A stretch of DNA of 64,000 bases, from the NCBI RefSeq assembly GCF_027497235.1, contig NZ_CP114902.1:310001-374000 (forward strand), written 5' to 3'. Made by a program: the position numbers and the translations under genes. The DNA is from Micromonospora sp. WMMD1128 (lineage in GTDB: Bacteria > Actinomycetota > Actinomycetes > Mycobacteriales > Micromonosporaceae). Positions 1-8,344 of this stretch are shown one piece after another; the stretch's first letter is position 1, and every line of letters starts with the position of its first letter. The notes beneath the pieces were generated by a model, which was given only the letters and a program-made list of their open reading frames with translations, had not been told where the DNA came from and made no database searches.

Positions 1-103
1 GAAGCGCCTTGGTGGCCTGCCGCATGGCCGCGCGCACCGCCTCGGCCATGTCCACCAGCAGTTGGCTGACAATCTGCAGGTCGGCCCGGAACTCGTCGCG
101 CAT
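1..103 (-). CDS. phoU: Phosphate transport regulator PhoU (N-terminal fragment)
   Basis: Only the first 34 codons are in the window; the gene runs off the left edge. The reading from the ATG complementary to 101-103 begins MRDEFRADLQ and continues as an amphipathic helix with regular Leu/Met/Ala spacing, as at the start of PhoU. PhoU is a helical-bundle protein that links the Pst phosphate transporter to the PhoR/SenX3 kinase. The divergent position next to senX3-regX3 supports the call, as phoU faces phoRP in Streptomyces. A GAAG-like ribosome binding site lies just upstream. Confidence 0.75.
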   Translation of the reverse strand, partial: MRDEFRADLQIVSQLLVDMAEAVRAAMRQATKAL

Positions 104-193
104 CGTCACTTCCTGGGGTCGGGGGCCGCGGCCCGAGGCGGGTACGGCGTGAGCAGGTGCGCGCCCCACGGTAGGCCGGACGGCCGGCACCAG

Positions 194-232
194 GGTGAAC
201 GCGGATGAACGACGCGGGACCCATGGGTGAAC
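194..232. promoter_or_regulatory. Candidate PHO/RegX3 boxes between phoU and senX3
   Basis: Three copies of (G/A)TGAAC occur: GGTGAAC at 194-200, GATGAAC at 204-210 and GGTGAAC at 226-232. The reverse complement, GTTCACC, is the core of actinobacterial PHO/RegX3 boxes. The first two are 10 bp apart, not the usual 11, so the assignment is tentative, but the place between phoU and the phosphate two-component genes is where autoregulation is expected. Confidence 0.4.
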
Positions 233-304
233 ATTCTCGGAAGCGAGAGTGATTCGTCCCTTTGTGCCCGTTCCTTGGGTTAACAATGACCCTACGATCG
301 CCGG

Positions 305-1597
305 GTGGAATGGGCAGTGGCCATCGCGGTGGCCGTGGCGTTGGTGGCCGGACTGGTCGCCGGATCGACGCTGTCCGGTTCCGTGACGGAATGGCGGCGC
401 CGGTGGGCGTCGCGGGGCGGCGGGACCTCCCGCCGTGACGCAGGGAGGCCGACGATTCCGGACGAAGCGCAGGGGGGCCTCTCCGGGCTCGGCCGCAAGA
501 CGATCGACTCGCTTCGAGCCGGCGTGGTGGTGCTCGACGCGGACGACACGCCGGTGCTGGTGAACCCGGCGGCCCGGGCGATGGGCCTGCTCCGGGCCGG
601 GGCGACACCCGGGTCGATCGCGGCGCACCCGTTGATCCGTACCCTCGCCGGGCAGGTCCGGCGCACGGGCGTGCGTCGCGAGATCGAGCTCGACCTGCCG
701 CGGGGTCGCGACAGCGCCGGCGACAACCCGCTCGGCGTGCACCTGCGGGCCATGGGGCTGGGCGCCGGCTACATCTCGATCGAGGCGGTCGACGTCACCG
801 AGTCGCACCGCCTGGCCCGGGTGCGCCGGGACTTCGTGGCGAACGTGAGCCACGAGCTGAAGACCCCGATCGGCGCCCTCCAACTGCTGGCCGAGGCGCT
901 CGTCGACGCCACCGAGCCGGCCGGCGACGGCGCGCCCGACCTGTCCGAGGACCTGGTCGCCGCGCGGCGGTTCGCCGAACGGATCCAGCACGAGTCGACC
1001 CGGCTCGGCCGGTTGGTGCAGGAGTTGCTGGAACTCACCCGGCTCCAGGGCGCCGAGCCGCAGCCGGCGCCCGAACCGGTCTCCGTGGACTGGGTGCTCG
1101 CGGAGGTGATCGACCGGACCCGCACCCCGGCCACCGCCCGCCGGGTGGAGATCGTCGTGGGCGGGCAGCGGGGCCTGACCGTGTACGGGAGCGACAGCCA
1201 ACTCGCCACGGCGGTGGCGAACCTGGTGGAGAACGCGGTCAACTACTCGGCCGAGGACACCACGGTCCGGATGACCGTGCGGGGCACCGACGAGCACGTC
1301 GAGATCGCGGTCGCCGACCAGGGCATCGGCATCGCCCCGAACGAGGTCGACCGGATCTTCGAGCGCTTCTACCGCGCCGACCAGGCCCGATCGCGCTCGA
1401 CCGGCGGCACCGGCCTGGGACTGGCCATCGTCAAACACATCGCCAGCAACCATGGCGGCCGGGTGGATGTGTCGAGCACTCTTGGTGGGGGTTCGACGTT
1501 CACCCTCCGGCTGCCTGCCCGCCCCCCGGACGACCTGGAGGCGACACTCGCCTCCGCTGGGATCGAGGCCGGCCCGGCCGAGCTCCGGCAGGTCTGA
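305..1597 (+). CDS. senX3: Phosphate-sensing histidine kinase SenX3 (PhoR-type)
   Basis: Membrane histidine kinase of the phosphate-starvation system, paired with the response regulator 20 nt downstream. One transmembrane helix spans residues 3-25. A PAS-like region (about 65-165) precedes the HisKA helix, with H183 in VSHELKTP, and then the HATPase domain with N-box (NLVENAVNYS), DQGIGI and GTGLGLAI. Length 430 aa is usual for the family. The GTG start at 305 lies exactly 6 nt after a TACGAT -10 box (293-298), which points to a leaderless transcript. Mycobacterial SenX3 and Streptomyces PhoR are both reasonable names. Confidence 0.9.
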   Translation: MEWAVAIAVAVALVAGLVAGSTLSGSVTEWRRRWASRGGGTSRRDAGRPTIPDEAQGGLSGLGRKTIDSLRAGVVVLDADDTPVLVNPAARAMGLLRAGATPGSIAAHPLIRTLAGQVRRTGVRREIELDLPRGRDSAGDNPLGVHLRAMGLGAGYISIEAVDVTESHRLARVRRDFVANVSHELKTPIGALQLLAEALVDATEPAGDGAPDLSEDLVAARRFAERIQHESTRLGRLVQELLELTRLQGAEPQPAPEPVSVDWVLAEVIDRTRTPATARRVEIVVGGQRGLTVYGSDSQLATAVANLVENAVNYSAEDTTVRMTVRGTDEHVEIAVADQGIGIAPNEVDRIFERFYRADQARSRSTGGTGLGLAIVKHIASNHGGRVDVSSTLGGGSTFTLRLPARPPDDLEATLASAGIEAGPAELRQV

Positions 1598-1617
1598 CCA
1601 CAGGAAAGGAACACCCG

Positions 1618-2301
1618 TTGAGCCGCGTACTGGTGGTCGAGGACGAAGAGTCGTTCTCCGACGCCCTGTCCTACATGCTCCGCAAGGAGGGGTTCGAGGT
1701 CTCCGTCGCGGCGACGGGCACCTCCGCCCTCACCGAGTTCGACCGGACCGGCGCGGACATCGTGCTGCTCGACCTGATGCTGCCGGAGATGTCGGGCACC
1801 GAGGTCTGCCGTCAGCTCCGCCAGCGGTCGCACGTACCGATCATCATGGTCACCGCCCGGGACAGCGAGATCGACAAGGTGGTCGGCCTGGAGATCGGCG
1901 CCGACGACTACGTGACGAAGCCCTACTCGCCGCGTGAGCTGGTCGCCCGGATCCGGGCGGTGCTGCGCCGGCAGACCGCCGAGGCCAACGAGACGGGAGC
2001 GCCGACGCTTGCCGCCGGCCCGGTTCGGATGGACATCGAGCGCCACGTGGTGACCGTGGACGGGGCCGGCGTGCAACTGCCGCTCAAGGAGTTCGAGCTG
2101 CTGGAGCTGCTGCTGCGCAACGCCGGCCGGGTGCTCACCCGAGGGCAGCTCATCGACCGCGTCTGGGGGGCCGACTACGTGGGCGACACCAAGACGCTCG
2201 ACGTGCACGTGAAGCGGTTGCGGTCGAAGATCGAGCCGGAGCCGTCCACGCCGCGCTACATCGTCACGGTGCGGGGTCTGGGCTACAAGTTCGAGCCGTG
2301 A
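1618..2301 (+). CDS. regX3: OmpR-family response regulator RegX3 (PhoP-type)
   Basis: Cognate regulator of the kinase just upstream. It has a receiver domain with acidic pocket EDE at 8-10, phospho-acceptor D52, conserved T/K (TARD, TKPYSP), and a C-terminal winged-helix DNA-binding domain (about 130-225) ending in RGLGYKFEP, typical of OmpR/PhoB proteins. 227 aa. It starts at a rare TTG (1618), supported by AGGAAAGGA about 7 nt before. It would bind GTTCACC direct repeats and activate phosphate-scavenging genes, with senX3 in one operon. Confidence 0.92.
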   Translation: MSRVLVVEDEESFSDALSYMLRKEGFEVSVAATGTSALTEFDRTGADIVLLDLMLPEMSGTEVCRQLRQRSHVPIIMVTARDSEIDKVVGLEIGADDYVTKPYSPRELVARIRAVLRRQTAEANETGAPTLAAGPVRMDIERHVVTVDGAGVQLPLKEFELLELLLRNAGRVLTRGQLIDRVWGADYVGDTKTLDVHVKRLRSKIEPEPSTPRYIVTVRGLGYKFEP

Positions 2302-2436
2302 CCGCCCCGGCGGGCGTGGGTCTGCCCCGGGCAGATGCCCGTCTCGTGGGCGCGCCGGATTCCGTCCTTTCGTCGGGGGGGTCGAGCGACGAAGCCCGCC
2401 GGTCCGGATCTCCACGGGCGCGCGGATGGGAAGTGC

Positions 2437-2497
2437 GTTGATCATGAAGTTGGCGGTGCCGGGGAGCGCTCTCCCGGCGGTCAACTTCATGATCAAC
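2437..2497. repeat. Inverted repeat, GTTGATCATGAAGTTG family
   Basis: Perfect 16-bp arms: GTTGATCATGAAGTTG at 2437-2452 and its complement at 2482-2497, around a 29-bp loop that itself contains a GGGGAGCGCTCTCCC-like palindrome. A diverged second copy lies at 52452-52513. It sits 135 bp after regX3 and could end transcription, but it has no T-tract. It looks like a member of a dispersed intergenic palindrome family. Confidence 0.8.
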
Positions 2498-2724
2498 TGG
2501 ACGAGGTGGGGATCCATAGCGCTCCACTCGCGGCCTTGACAGCGCGCGGGTGGAGCGTCATGGACGTCTGCAGCGCGTGGAGACACCTCTGGCGTTCCGG
2601 TCGTGGGCGTGGTGGCGCCTGGGTGGAACGGTGTGGGTGTCTTCGTGTGCGGGTGGGTGGGGTGTCGGGTTCGGGGGTGGTGGGTGGCACTCTGGCGGCG
2701 GAATCGTCGCGGGGGTGGGGGCGT

Positions 2725-2820
2725 TGTAACCCGGTGAACGACCGAGGAAGGCCGGCGCGCCCATGCCGCGCGGCCGACCCTGCCCCCGGGAATGACGGTG
2801 GGTAGCCGGTCGTTACACAG
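2725..2820 (+). ncRNA. Structured 5' leader, candidate riboswitch of unassigned class
   Basis: The segment upstream of the secreted protein at 2960 can fold into a compact multi-stem RNA. AACGACCG (2737-2744) pairs with CGGTCGTT (2807-2814). Inside, GGCC.GCGCG (about 2751-2760) pairs with CGCGCGGCC, and ACCC pairs with GGGT near 2778/2800. TGTAAC (2725-2730) and GTTACA (2812-2817) form a mutually exclusive alternative closing helix, the kind of switch seen in riboswitches. About 140 nt remain before the start codon. In actinobacteria c-di-AMP riboswitches often precede secreted cell-wall enzymes, but I cannot match the known core, so the class is left open. Confidence 0.45.
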
Positions 2821-2959
2821 TCACTCCGGCCCACCCGCGTTGAGGCCCCGCCCCGCGAAGGCCGCCGGAACCCCCGAACTTTGAGCGCCTGACGGTGCTC
2901 GCCCGCGCGCCGACCACCCCCGCTCGGCGTGTGTGTCGACCCCCGGAATGGAGCCCCCC

Positions 2960-3514
2960 ATGAACACGATTCTGCGTAAGAGTGTCCTGGGTATCGCTGG
3001 TCTGGCGTTCACCGGTGGTGTGTTCGCCGGTCCGATCGCCGCTCACGCCGACACCCCCCACACCGCCAAGCCCGCCGCCGCCGCGGCCGTGGCGCAGGCC
3101 GAGGGCAAGCAGTCGACCATCACGCTCAACGGTGAGCAGACCGCCAACGTCAAGGCGATCATCGCCGCGACGAAGAAGGCGGGCCTGCCCGAGCGGGCGG
3201 CGGTCATCTCCATCGCCACCAGCTTGCAGGAGTCGAAGCTGGAGAACCTGGGCCACCTGGGCGACACCAACGACCACGACTCCCTGGGTCTGTTCCAGCA
3301 GCGCCCGTCGAGCGGTTGGGGTAGCCCGGAGCAGATCACCGACCCCGAATACTCGACGCTGGCGTTCCTGAAGGGCCTGAAGCAGGTCGACGGCTGGCAG
3401 GACATGCCCCTGACCAAGGCCGCCCAGACCGTCCAGGTGAGCGCCTACCCCGACGCCTACGCCCAGTGGGAGAACCAGGCCACCGACCTCGTCACCAAGC
3501 ACTGGAACAAGTAA
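2960..3514 (+). CDS. Secreted lysozyme-like/transglycosylase-fold protein
   Basis: 184-residue exported protein. The signal peptide covers about residues 1-31 (basic MNTILRKS, hydrophobic core, AHA cleavage site). The mature part has a linker (KPAAAAAVAQ), then a compact domain with AVISIATSLQESKLENLGH and DSLGLFQQRPSSGWG, which resembles the active-site Glu region (QES) and the GLFQ motif of lytic transglycosylases. I chose ATG 2960 over GTG 2933 because the signal peptide starts there. It stands alone between a long structured leader and a strong terminator, so it is probably regulated through its leader. It may remodel peptidoglycan in growth or spore germination. Confidence 0.7.
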   Translation: MNTILRKSVLGIAGLAFTGGVFAGPIAAHADTPHTAKPAAAAAVAQAEGKQSTITLNGEQTANVKAIIAATKKAGLPERAAVISIATSLQESKLENLGHLGDTNDHDSLGLFQQRPSSGWGSPEQITDPEYSTLAFLKGLKQVDGWQDMPLTKAAQTVQVSAYPDAYAQWENQATDLVTKHWNK

Positions 3515-3523
3515 GCACGCACG

Positions 3524-3558
3524 AAGGCCGGCACCCGCAACAACGGGTGCCGGCCTTT
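3524..3558 (+). terminator. Intrinsic terminator of the secreted protein gene
   Basis: AAGGCCGGCACCCG (3524-3537) pairs with CGGGTGCCGGCCTT (3544-3557), a 14-bp GC-rich stem with a 6-nt loop ending in TTT. It lies 10 nt after the stop codon. The convergent NADP oxidoreductase gene ends at 3558, so the hairpin can serve both strands. Confidence 0.85.
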
Positions 3559-4211
3559 CAGCGTACGACCTTGACGTTGAACAACGGGGTGCCCAGTCGG
3601 CCGTAGAGACGCAGCCAGATCGGCATCAGCATCTCGGTGCCCCGTGCCGTGGTGATGTCGCCAAGGTCGATCACGTCGGTGTGGCCGAAGCTGATGAGCA
3701 GCTCGGCGACCGTCTTCTTGGCCTCGGCGTCGTCGCCGGACACGAAGACGCTGTGGTCCCCGCCGCCGAGTTGCCGGGGGTGTGTCATCAGGTCGGCGGT
3801 GAGCGTGTTGAGCGCCTTCACCACCCGGGTACGGGGAAACGTCCGCTGGATCCGTTCGGCGAGTGAGTCGTCGTTGAGCACCGACAGGGTGGGCGGAAAG
3901 CCCCGGCTGAAGTCGAGCGGATTGGCGATGTCGAGCAGGACCTTGCCGGCCAGGTTCTCCGCGCCCGCCGCGTGGAGTGTGGGGAGGGAGCCGTCGCCGC
4001 TTGTTGCGTTCACCACCAGGTCGGCGCCGGCGGTGGCGTCGGCGTGGACGGCGAGGGCGACTCCGGGGTGGCCGGTGGCCCAGTCGCCCCAGTCTGCGTC
4101 CCGGGTGGCGGCGACGTCACGGGTGCCGACGACGACTTCGTGGCCCAGTTCGGTCGTGCGAGCGGCGATCGCCCGTCCGACCACGCCGGTGCCCAGCACT
4201 GCGATACGCAT
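3558..4211 (-). CDS. F420/NADP-dependent oxidoreductase-like Rossmann protein
   Basis: 217 aa. The N-terminal Rossmann motif GTGVVG (residues 7-12) binds the nucleotide, followed by GTRD at the end of strand 2. The order of blocks (NPLDFSRG, RTFPRTRVVKALNT, SVFVSGDD) matches NADPH-dependent F420 reductase-like and predicted dinucleotide-binding enzymes. Substrate unknown. The gene is divergent from a TetR regulator (4337) and the shared 125-bp gap holds a palindromic operator, so it is probably the target of that repressor. A GGAGG ribosome site lies about 11 nt before ATG 4211. Confidence 0.75.
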   Translation of the reverse strand: MRIAVLGTGVVGRAIAARTTELGHEVVVGTRDVAATRDADWGDWATGHPGVALAVHADATAGADLVVNATSGDGSLPTLHAAGAENLAGKVLLDIANPLDFSRGFPPTLSVLNDDSLAERIQRTFPRTRVVKALNTLTADLMTHPRQLGGGDHSVFVSGDDAEAKKTVAELLISFGHTDVIDLGDITTARGTEMLMPIWLRLYGRLGTPLFNVKVVR

Positions 4212-4273
4212 GTGGAATCCGTCCTCCGATATTGCGCGACGCCGATGCGTCGCTCGGTGCGACCGAGACTAAC

Positions 4274-4287
4274 AGACAGGTCTGTCT
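4274..4287. promoter_or_regulatory. TetR-type operator in divergent promoter
   Basis: AGACAG-GT-CTGTCT, perfect 6-bp arms with a 2-bp spacer, midway between the divergent oxidoreductase (start 4211) and TetR gene (start 4337). Its size and place fit autoregulation of the regulator and control of its neighbour. Confidence 0.6.
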
Positions 4288-4336
4288 ACTTGAAGGGTGT
4301 GAACAGATAGGCTTCGACCGACACCGAGGAGGACCC

Positions 4337-4915
4337 ATGGCCCGCACTCCCGCCGGCGCCGCCCGGGAGCGCATCCTGGCGACCGCGTTCCGGCTGTTCT
4401 ACACGTACGGGCCGCGTGGCGTCGGGGTGGATACGGTGATCGCCGAGTCCGGCGTCGCGAAGGCGACGCTCTACAAGCACTTCCCGAGCAAGGACGACCT
4501 CGTCCTAGCGTACCTGGAGAAGGTCGACCGGGCCTGGTCCGGCGCGTTGCGGGACGCGGCCCGGGCGGCCGGCGACGATCCCCGGGCCCAGCTCGTCGGG
4601 ATGTTCGACGCGCTCACCGGGGCCTGCCGTCGGGAGGGCTATCACGGCTGCGCGTTCATCAACACCGCGGCCGAGTCGCCCGCTGGCGGCCCGGTGCACG
4701 CCCGTACGGTCGAGCACAAGAACGCGGTGCGGGCCTGGGTGACCGACCTGGCCCGGCAGGCCGGGGCGGCCGAGCCGGAGCTGTTGGCCCGGCAGCTCAC
4801 CCTGGTGCTCGACGGCGGTCTTGCCGGGGGTGTGCTCGACGCCGACCCGGCGGTCGCCGAGGCGGCCCGGCGTAGTGCCCAGGCGCTCGTCGACGCGGCG
4901 TTCCCCAAGCGTTAA
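4337..4915 (+). CDS. TetR/AcrR family transcriptional regulator
   Basis: 192-aa one-component repressor. The HTH is at about residues 12-58 (ATAFRLFYTYGPRGVGVDTV, then SGVAKATLYKHFPSKDDLV). The C-terminal ligand domain includes GCAFINTAAE, common in TetR proteins that control oxidoreductases. ATG 4337 follows GAGGAGGA at good spacing. The last codons AAG CGT TAA lie inside an intergenic repeat (4907-4963), so the repeat supplies this gene's stop codon. Confidence 0.88.
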   Translation: MARTPAGAARERILATAFRLFYTYGPRGVGVDTVIAESGVAKATLYKHFPSKDDLVLAYLEKVDRAWSGALRDAARAAGDDPRAQLVGMFDALTGACRREGYHGCAFINTAAESPAGGPVHARTVEHKNAVRAWVTDLARQAGAAEPELLARQLTLVLDGGLAGGVLDADPAVAEAARRSAQALVDAAFPKR

Positions 4916-4963
4916 GCGGGGCCCCTTCCTCTACCGGAAGCGTTAATAGGGGCCCCTTCCTTA
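4907..4963. repeat. GGGGCCCC-core direct repeat pair between convergent genes
   Basis: Two units, AAGCGTTAA..GGGGCCCCTTCCT, begin at 4907 and 4938 (31 bp apart), each with a self-complementary GGGGCCCC core. The first unit contains the stop codon of the TetR gene, and the end of the second (TTAC) gives the TAA stop of the convergent gene. Related elements occur at 8345-8390 and 48876-48952. It probably acts as a bidirectional terminator. Confidence 0.75.
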
Positions 4964-5767
4964 CTCGCTGGCGGGGTGCGGGGCGATCTGGCCCTGACGG
5001 TGGCGGGCGGCGCACAGTTCGGCCAGCTTCGCGTACGCAGGCGCACCGATCAGCGCGGTCAGCTCCGGGCCGTAGGAGACGTACATCGGCTCGGCGCCGA
5101 CGTGCGCGTCGGTGGAGGAGGTGCACCACCAGTCCAGGTCGTGGCCGCCGGCGCCCCAGCCGCGCCGGTCGAACTCGGCCAGCGTGGAGATCAGGACCTT
5201 GGTGTTGTCCGGCCGCTTGTGCCACTCCTGGTCGCGGCGGACCGGCAGTTGCCAGCAGACGTCCGGCTTGTATTCCAGCGGGTGCACGCCGTCGCGCAGC
5301 GCCTGGGCGTGCAGGGCGCAGCCACCGCCGGCGGGGAAGTCGGCGTCGTTGAGGAACACGCACGGCGCGTCCACCGCCCGGGTGGCGGTGCGCCGGGCCG
5401 GCGTCTTGCCGTCAACCGTGTCGTTCTCGGTCCAGTTCTTGAAGCCGCGACGGAAGTGCTGCCAGGTCTCCGGCGTGAGCCGCTTGACCGCAGCCCGGAC
5501 CCGCTTCTCGTCGTCGGAGTCGGTGAAGAACGCGCCGTGCGAGCAGCACCCGTCGGCGGCCCGCCCGGCGACGATGCCGTGGCAGCCCCGGCCGAAGATG
5601 CACGTCCAGCGGGAGAGCAGCCAGGTCAGGTCGGCCCGGACGACGTGCTTCGGGTCGGCCGGGTCGACGAACTCGATCCACTCCCGCGGAAAGTCCAGCC
5701 CGACCTCGCGGCTACGCGGGTCGTCCGGGTCGTCCACCAGCACGTGAAGCTCGATCTGCCCTGTCAC
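4961..5767 (-). CDS. Conserved cysteine-cluster protein (Rv0495c-like, DUF3109 type)
   Basis: 268 aa, function unknown. Conserved cysteines are spread as [29 protein letters not shown] and DVCWQLP, the arrangement expected of a metal or Fe-S binding fold of the YkgJ/DUF3109 kind. Aromatic motifs DWWCTSS and HDLDWW also stand out. The GTG start at 5767 is fixed by TACGCT (5774-5779) six nt upstream, a leaderless promoter. It lies divergent from ppx, and I recall the same neighbour order around Rv0495c-Rv0496 in M. tuberculosis. Confidence 0.7.
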   Translation of the reverse strand: MTGQIELHVLVDDPDDPRSREVGLDFPREWIEFVDPADPKHVVRADLTWLLSRWTCIFGRGCHGIVAGRAADGCCSHGAFFTDSDDEKRVRAAVKRLTPETWQHFRRGFKNWTENDTVDGKTPARRTATRAVDAPCVFLNDADFPAGGGCALHAQALRDGVHPLEYKPDVCWQLPVRRDQEWHKRPDNTKVLISTLAEFDRRGWGAGGHDLDWWCTSSTDAHVGAEPMYVSYGPELTALIGAPAYAKLAELCAARHRQGQIAPHPASE

Positions 5768-5840
5768 CCGACCAGCGTACGCGCGGTCACCTCGACCGGC
5801 CGGTGAGCCGACGAAACGTGTTGGCCCTAGGGTGCTTCCC

Positions 5841-6785
5841 ATGCGACTGGGTGTCCTCGACGTCGGTTCCAACACGGTGCACCTGTTGGTGGTCGACGCC
5901 CACCACGGCGCGCATCCCTGGCCGGCCCACTCGGAGAAGGTGGTGCTGCGGCTGGCCGAGCAGATCGGCCCCGACGGCGCGTTGACCGACGCCGGCGCCG
6001 ACGGGCTGGTCGAGGCCGTCGGCATGGCGCGGGCGGCGGCGGACGGGCTGGGCGCCGAGGACCTGTTGGCGTTCGCCACGAGCGCGGTCCGCGACGCCAC
6101 GAACGCCGGCGAGGTGCTGGCCCGGGTCCGCGACGAGACCGGCGTACGTCTGGGGGTGCTCTCCGGCGCGGACGAGGCGCGGATGACGTTCCTCGCGGTG
6201 CGGCGGTGGTTCGGTTGGTCCGCCGGGCGGTTGCTGGCGCTCGACATCGGCGGTGGCTCGCTGGAGCTTGCCGCCGGCATCGACGAGCATCCGGACGTGG
6301 CGGTCTCGTTGCCGCTCGGCGCGGGCCGGCTCAGCCGGGAGCGGCTGGCGATCGACCCGGCCGGGCTGACGCCGCCACCCGCCCGGGCCGTGGAGGACCT
6401 GCGGGAGTACGTGGACGCGCAGCTCGACCCGGTGGTGAAGCAGCTGACCGAGGTGGGCTGGGAGCGTCCGGTGGCCACCTCCAAGACGTTCCGCTCGCTG
6501 GCGAGGTTGGCCGGCGCCGCGCCGTCCGGCGCCGGTCTCTGGGCGCGGCGCAGCCTGACCCGCACCGGCTTGCGGCAGGTGCTCGGGTTCGTCCGGCACA
6601 TTCCGCCGGCTCACCTGCCGGAGCTGGAGGGCGTCAGCGCGCAGCGGGCGCACCAGCTCCTGGCCGGCGCGGTGGTGGCCGAGGCGGTGATGCGCCGGCT
6701 CGACGTCGACAGCGTGGACATCTGCCCCTGGGCGTTGCGCGAAGGGGTCATCCTACGCCGGCTGGATCAGCTTGCACCGATGTGA
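5841..6785 (+). CDS. ppx: Ppx/GppA exopolyphosphatase
   Basis: Hydrolyses inorganic polyphosphate or pppGpp; member of the actin-fold ASKHA superfamily. 314 aa. Family blocks are [15 protein letters not shown] (N-terminal phosphate loop), [39 protein letters not shown] and the C-terminal [16 protein letters not shown] 5841 is chosen over GTG 5832 because TAGGGT (5828-5833) is a -10 box 7 nt before it, so the mRNA is leaderless. Proximity to senX3-regX3 and phoU fits a role in phosphate storage. Confidence 0.9.
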   Translation: MRLGVLDVGSNTVHLLVVDAHHGAHPWPAHSEKVVLRLAEQIGPDGALTDAGADGLVEAVGMARAAADGLGAEDLLAFATSAVRDATNAGEVLARVRDETGVRLGVLSGADEARMTFLAVRRWFGWSAGRLLALDIGGGSLELAAGIDEHPDVAVSLPLGAGRLSRERLAIDPAGLTPPPARAVEDLREYVDAQLDPVVKQLTEVGWERPVATSKTFRSLARLAGAAPSGAGLWARRSLTRTGLRQVLGFVRHIPPAHLPELEGVSAQRAHQLLAGAVVAEAVMRRLDVDSVDICPWALREGVILRRLDQLAPM

Positions 6786-6861
6786 TTCGAGCGGTCGCTC
6801 TGGGTGATTTTGCGGCTGCTCGTCCCGATGCCTCCTGGCGGGTGCGGCTACCCTAAGGGGT

Positions 6862-7668
6862 GTGACTTCCCGCGTCCCGGTGCTCCTGTCCACGTCCTCG
6901 GTCTTTCCCGAACGGACCGCGGCGGCGTTCCAGCTCGCCTCCGCGCTCGGCTACGACGGCGTCGAGGTGATGGTCTGGACCGACCCGGTGAGCCAGGACG
7001 CGGGCGCGCTGCGCGGCCTGTCCGAGCACTACGACATTCCGGTGCTGTCGGTGCACGCGCCCTGCCTGCTGGTCACCCAGCGGGTGTGGAGCCCCGACCC
7101 GTGGGAGCGGCTGCGCCGCGCCGCTGAGCTGGCCGAGACGCTGGAGTCGCCGACCGTGGTGGTGCATCCGCCGTTCACCTGGCAGCGTGACTACGCGCGT
7201 ACGTTCACCGACGGCCTGGACGCCATCGCCGGGCAGTTCGGTGGGCTCCGCTTCGCGGTGGAGAACATGTTCCCGGTGCGGATGGCCGGCCGGCAGTTCG
7301 TGCCGTACGTCCCGGGCTGGGACCCGACCGACGCCGGTTACGCCGCCTACACGCTCGACCTGTCGCACTGCGCGGCCTCGCACACGGACGCGCTGGCGAT
7401 GGCCGACCGGATGGGCAGCCGGCTCGCGCACGTGCACCTGGGCGACGGCACCGGCGAGGGGCGGGACGAGCACCTGGTGCCGGGCCGGGGCGGTCAGCCC
7501 TGCGCGGAGCTGCTCCGCTCGCTGGCCGGGCGCGGCTTCACCGGCTCGGTGGCGGTGGAGGTGACCACCCGGGGCGCGAAGAGCCGCGCGGTCCGGGAGG
7601 CGGACCTGCGCGAGTCGCTGGCGTTCGCCCGGGCCAACCTGACCGCGCCCTCACCCGTCGACGCCTGA
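6862..7668 (+). CDS. Sugar phosphate isomerase/epimerase-like TIM barrel
   Basis: 268-aa AP endonuclease 2/xylose isomerase-like barrel. Metal-site elements are visible: [49 protein letters not shown] and HVHLGDGTG, in the usual order for carboxylate/His ligands. The C-terminus has SVAVEVTTR. Substrate unknown. The gene follows ppx by 76 bp and has its own promoter: TACCCT at 6849-6854, 7 nt before GTG 6862 (leaderless). It corresponds in position to Rv0498. Confidence 0.8.
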   Translation: MTSRVPVLLSTSSVFPERTAAAFQLASALGYDGVEVMVWTDPVSQDAGALRGLSEHYDIPVLSVHAPCLLVTQRVWSPDPWERLRRAAELAETLESPTVVVHPPFTWQRDYARTFTDGLDAIAGQFGGLRFAVENMFPVRMAGRQFVPYVPGWDPTDAGYAAYTLDLSHCAASHTDALAMADRMGSRLAHVHLGDGTGEGRDEHLVPGRGGQPCAELLRSLAGRGFTGSVAVEVTTRGAKSRAVREADLRESLAFARANLTAPSPVDA

Positions 7669-7732
7669 CCGCGCCGCCGAGACGCCTGGCCGCGCCGCCG
7701 ACGGCCGGCGGGCCGGGTGAACACCGCAGCGG

Positions 7733-8299
7733 TCAGCTGACCGGGGCGAGCGGCTGGGCCGGCACCGCCTGCTCGCCGACCGCGGCACGCTTGCGGGCGC
7801 GGTGCGCCGCCACGTGCGAGCGGGTGGCGCACCGCTCGGAGCAGAACCGCCGGCAGCAGTTCGACGAGGTGTCCAGGTAGACGTTGCCGCAGCGCTCGTC
7901 CGCGCAGACCCCGAACCGGGCGCTGCCGTACTCGCAGAGCCAGACCGACAGCCCCCAGACCGCCCCGGCCAGGTATTCGGAGGAGACCGAGGCGCCCCGG
8001 CTGGTCACGTGCATGTGCCAGTCCGAGGAGTCGTGGCCGGAGATGCGGGGCTGCACCGGGAACGCCTCCAGCAGCGCGTTCAGCTCCGTCACGGCGTCGG
8101 CATCCCGGCCCGAGGTGCCGTACTCGAAGACGTCCCGCAGGCGTTTCTGTGCTCGCCGGAAGATGGCGAGGTCCCGCTCCGCGACCTCGTCGCGCATCCA
8201 GGCGTTCTCGTCCGGGAAGAGGGCCCGCAGGCCGTCGAGGTCGTCCAGCCGGGCGTTGACGAGCTCGACCCCGGTCCGGGCGTACGCGTCGAAGTTCAC
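7733..8299 (-). CDS. CGNR zinc-finger regulator
   Basis: 188 aa. The C-terminal zinc finger is clear: CADERCGNVYLDTSSN then RRFCSERCATRSHVAAHR (residues about 133-170), four Cys in CGNR arrangement with basic recognition segment. The N-terminal part (ABATE-like, about 1-125) is stress-sensor-like. Probable DNA-binding regulator. GTG 8299 lies 6 nt after a TACCGT -10 box (complement of 8306-8311), so it is leaderless. It is divergent from proline dehydrogenase across a palindromic repeat. Confidence 0.85.
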   Translation of the reverse strand: MNFDAYARTGVELVNARLDDLDGLRALFPDENAWMRDEVAERDLAIFRRAQKRLRDVFEYGTSGRDADAVTELNALLEAFPVQPRISGHDSSDWHMHVTSRGASVSSEYLAGAVWGLSVWLCEYGSARFGVCADERCGNVYLDTSSNCCRRFCSERCATRSHVAAHRARKRAAVGEQAVPAQPLAPVS

Positions 8300-8344
8300 G
8301 CCCCAACGGTAGACGACTCGGCGCGGACATGGCGCGGTGCGTTT

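Noticed and set aside
2725..2820. Identification of the leader as a c-di-AMP (ydaO) or c-di-GMP riboswitch
   Set aside because: The invariant core stretches of both classes are not present in recognisable form; only the genomic context fits. Kept as unassigned leader.
2807..2821. Second BldD box (GTTACACAG) before the secreted protein
   Set aside because: Only the left half matches, and the bases are part of the leader's closing helix.
4961..6601. 546-codon minus-strand frame covering ppx antisense
   Set aside because: Only the part from GTG 5767 is conserved-looking; the upstream extension is antisense to ppx, and the leaderless promoter sets the start at 5767.
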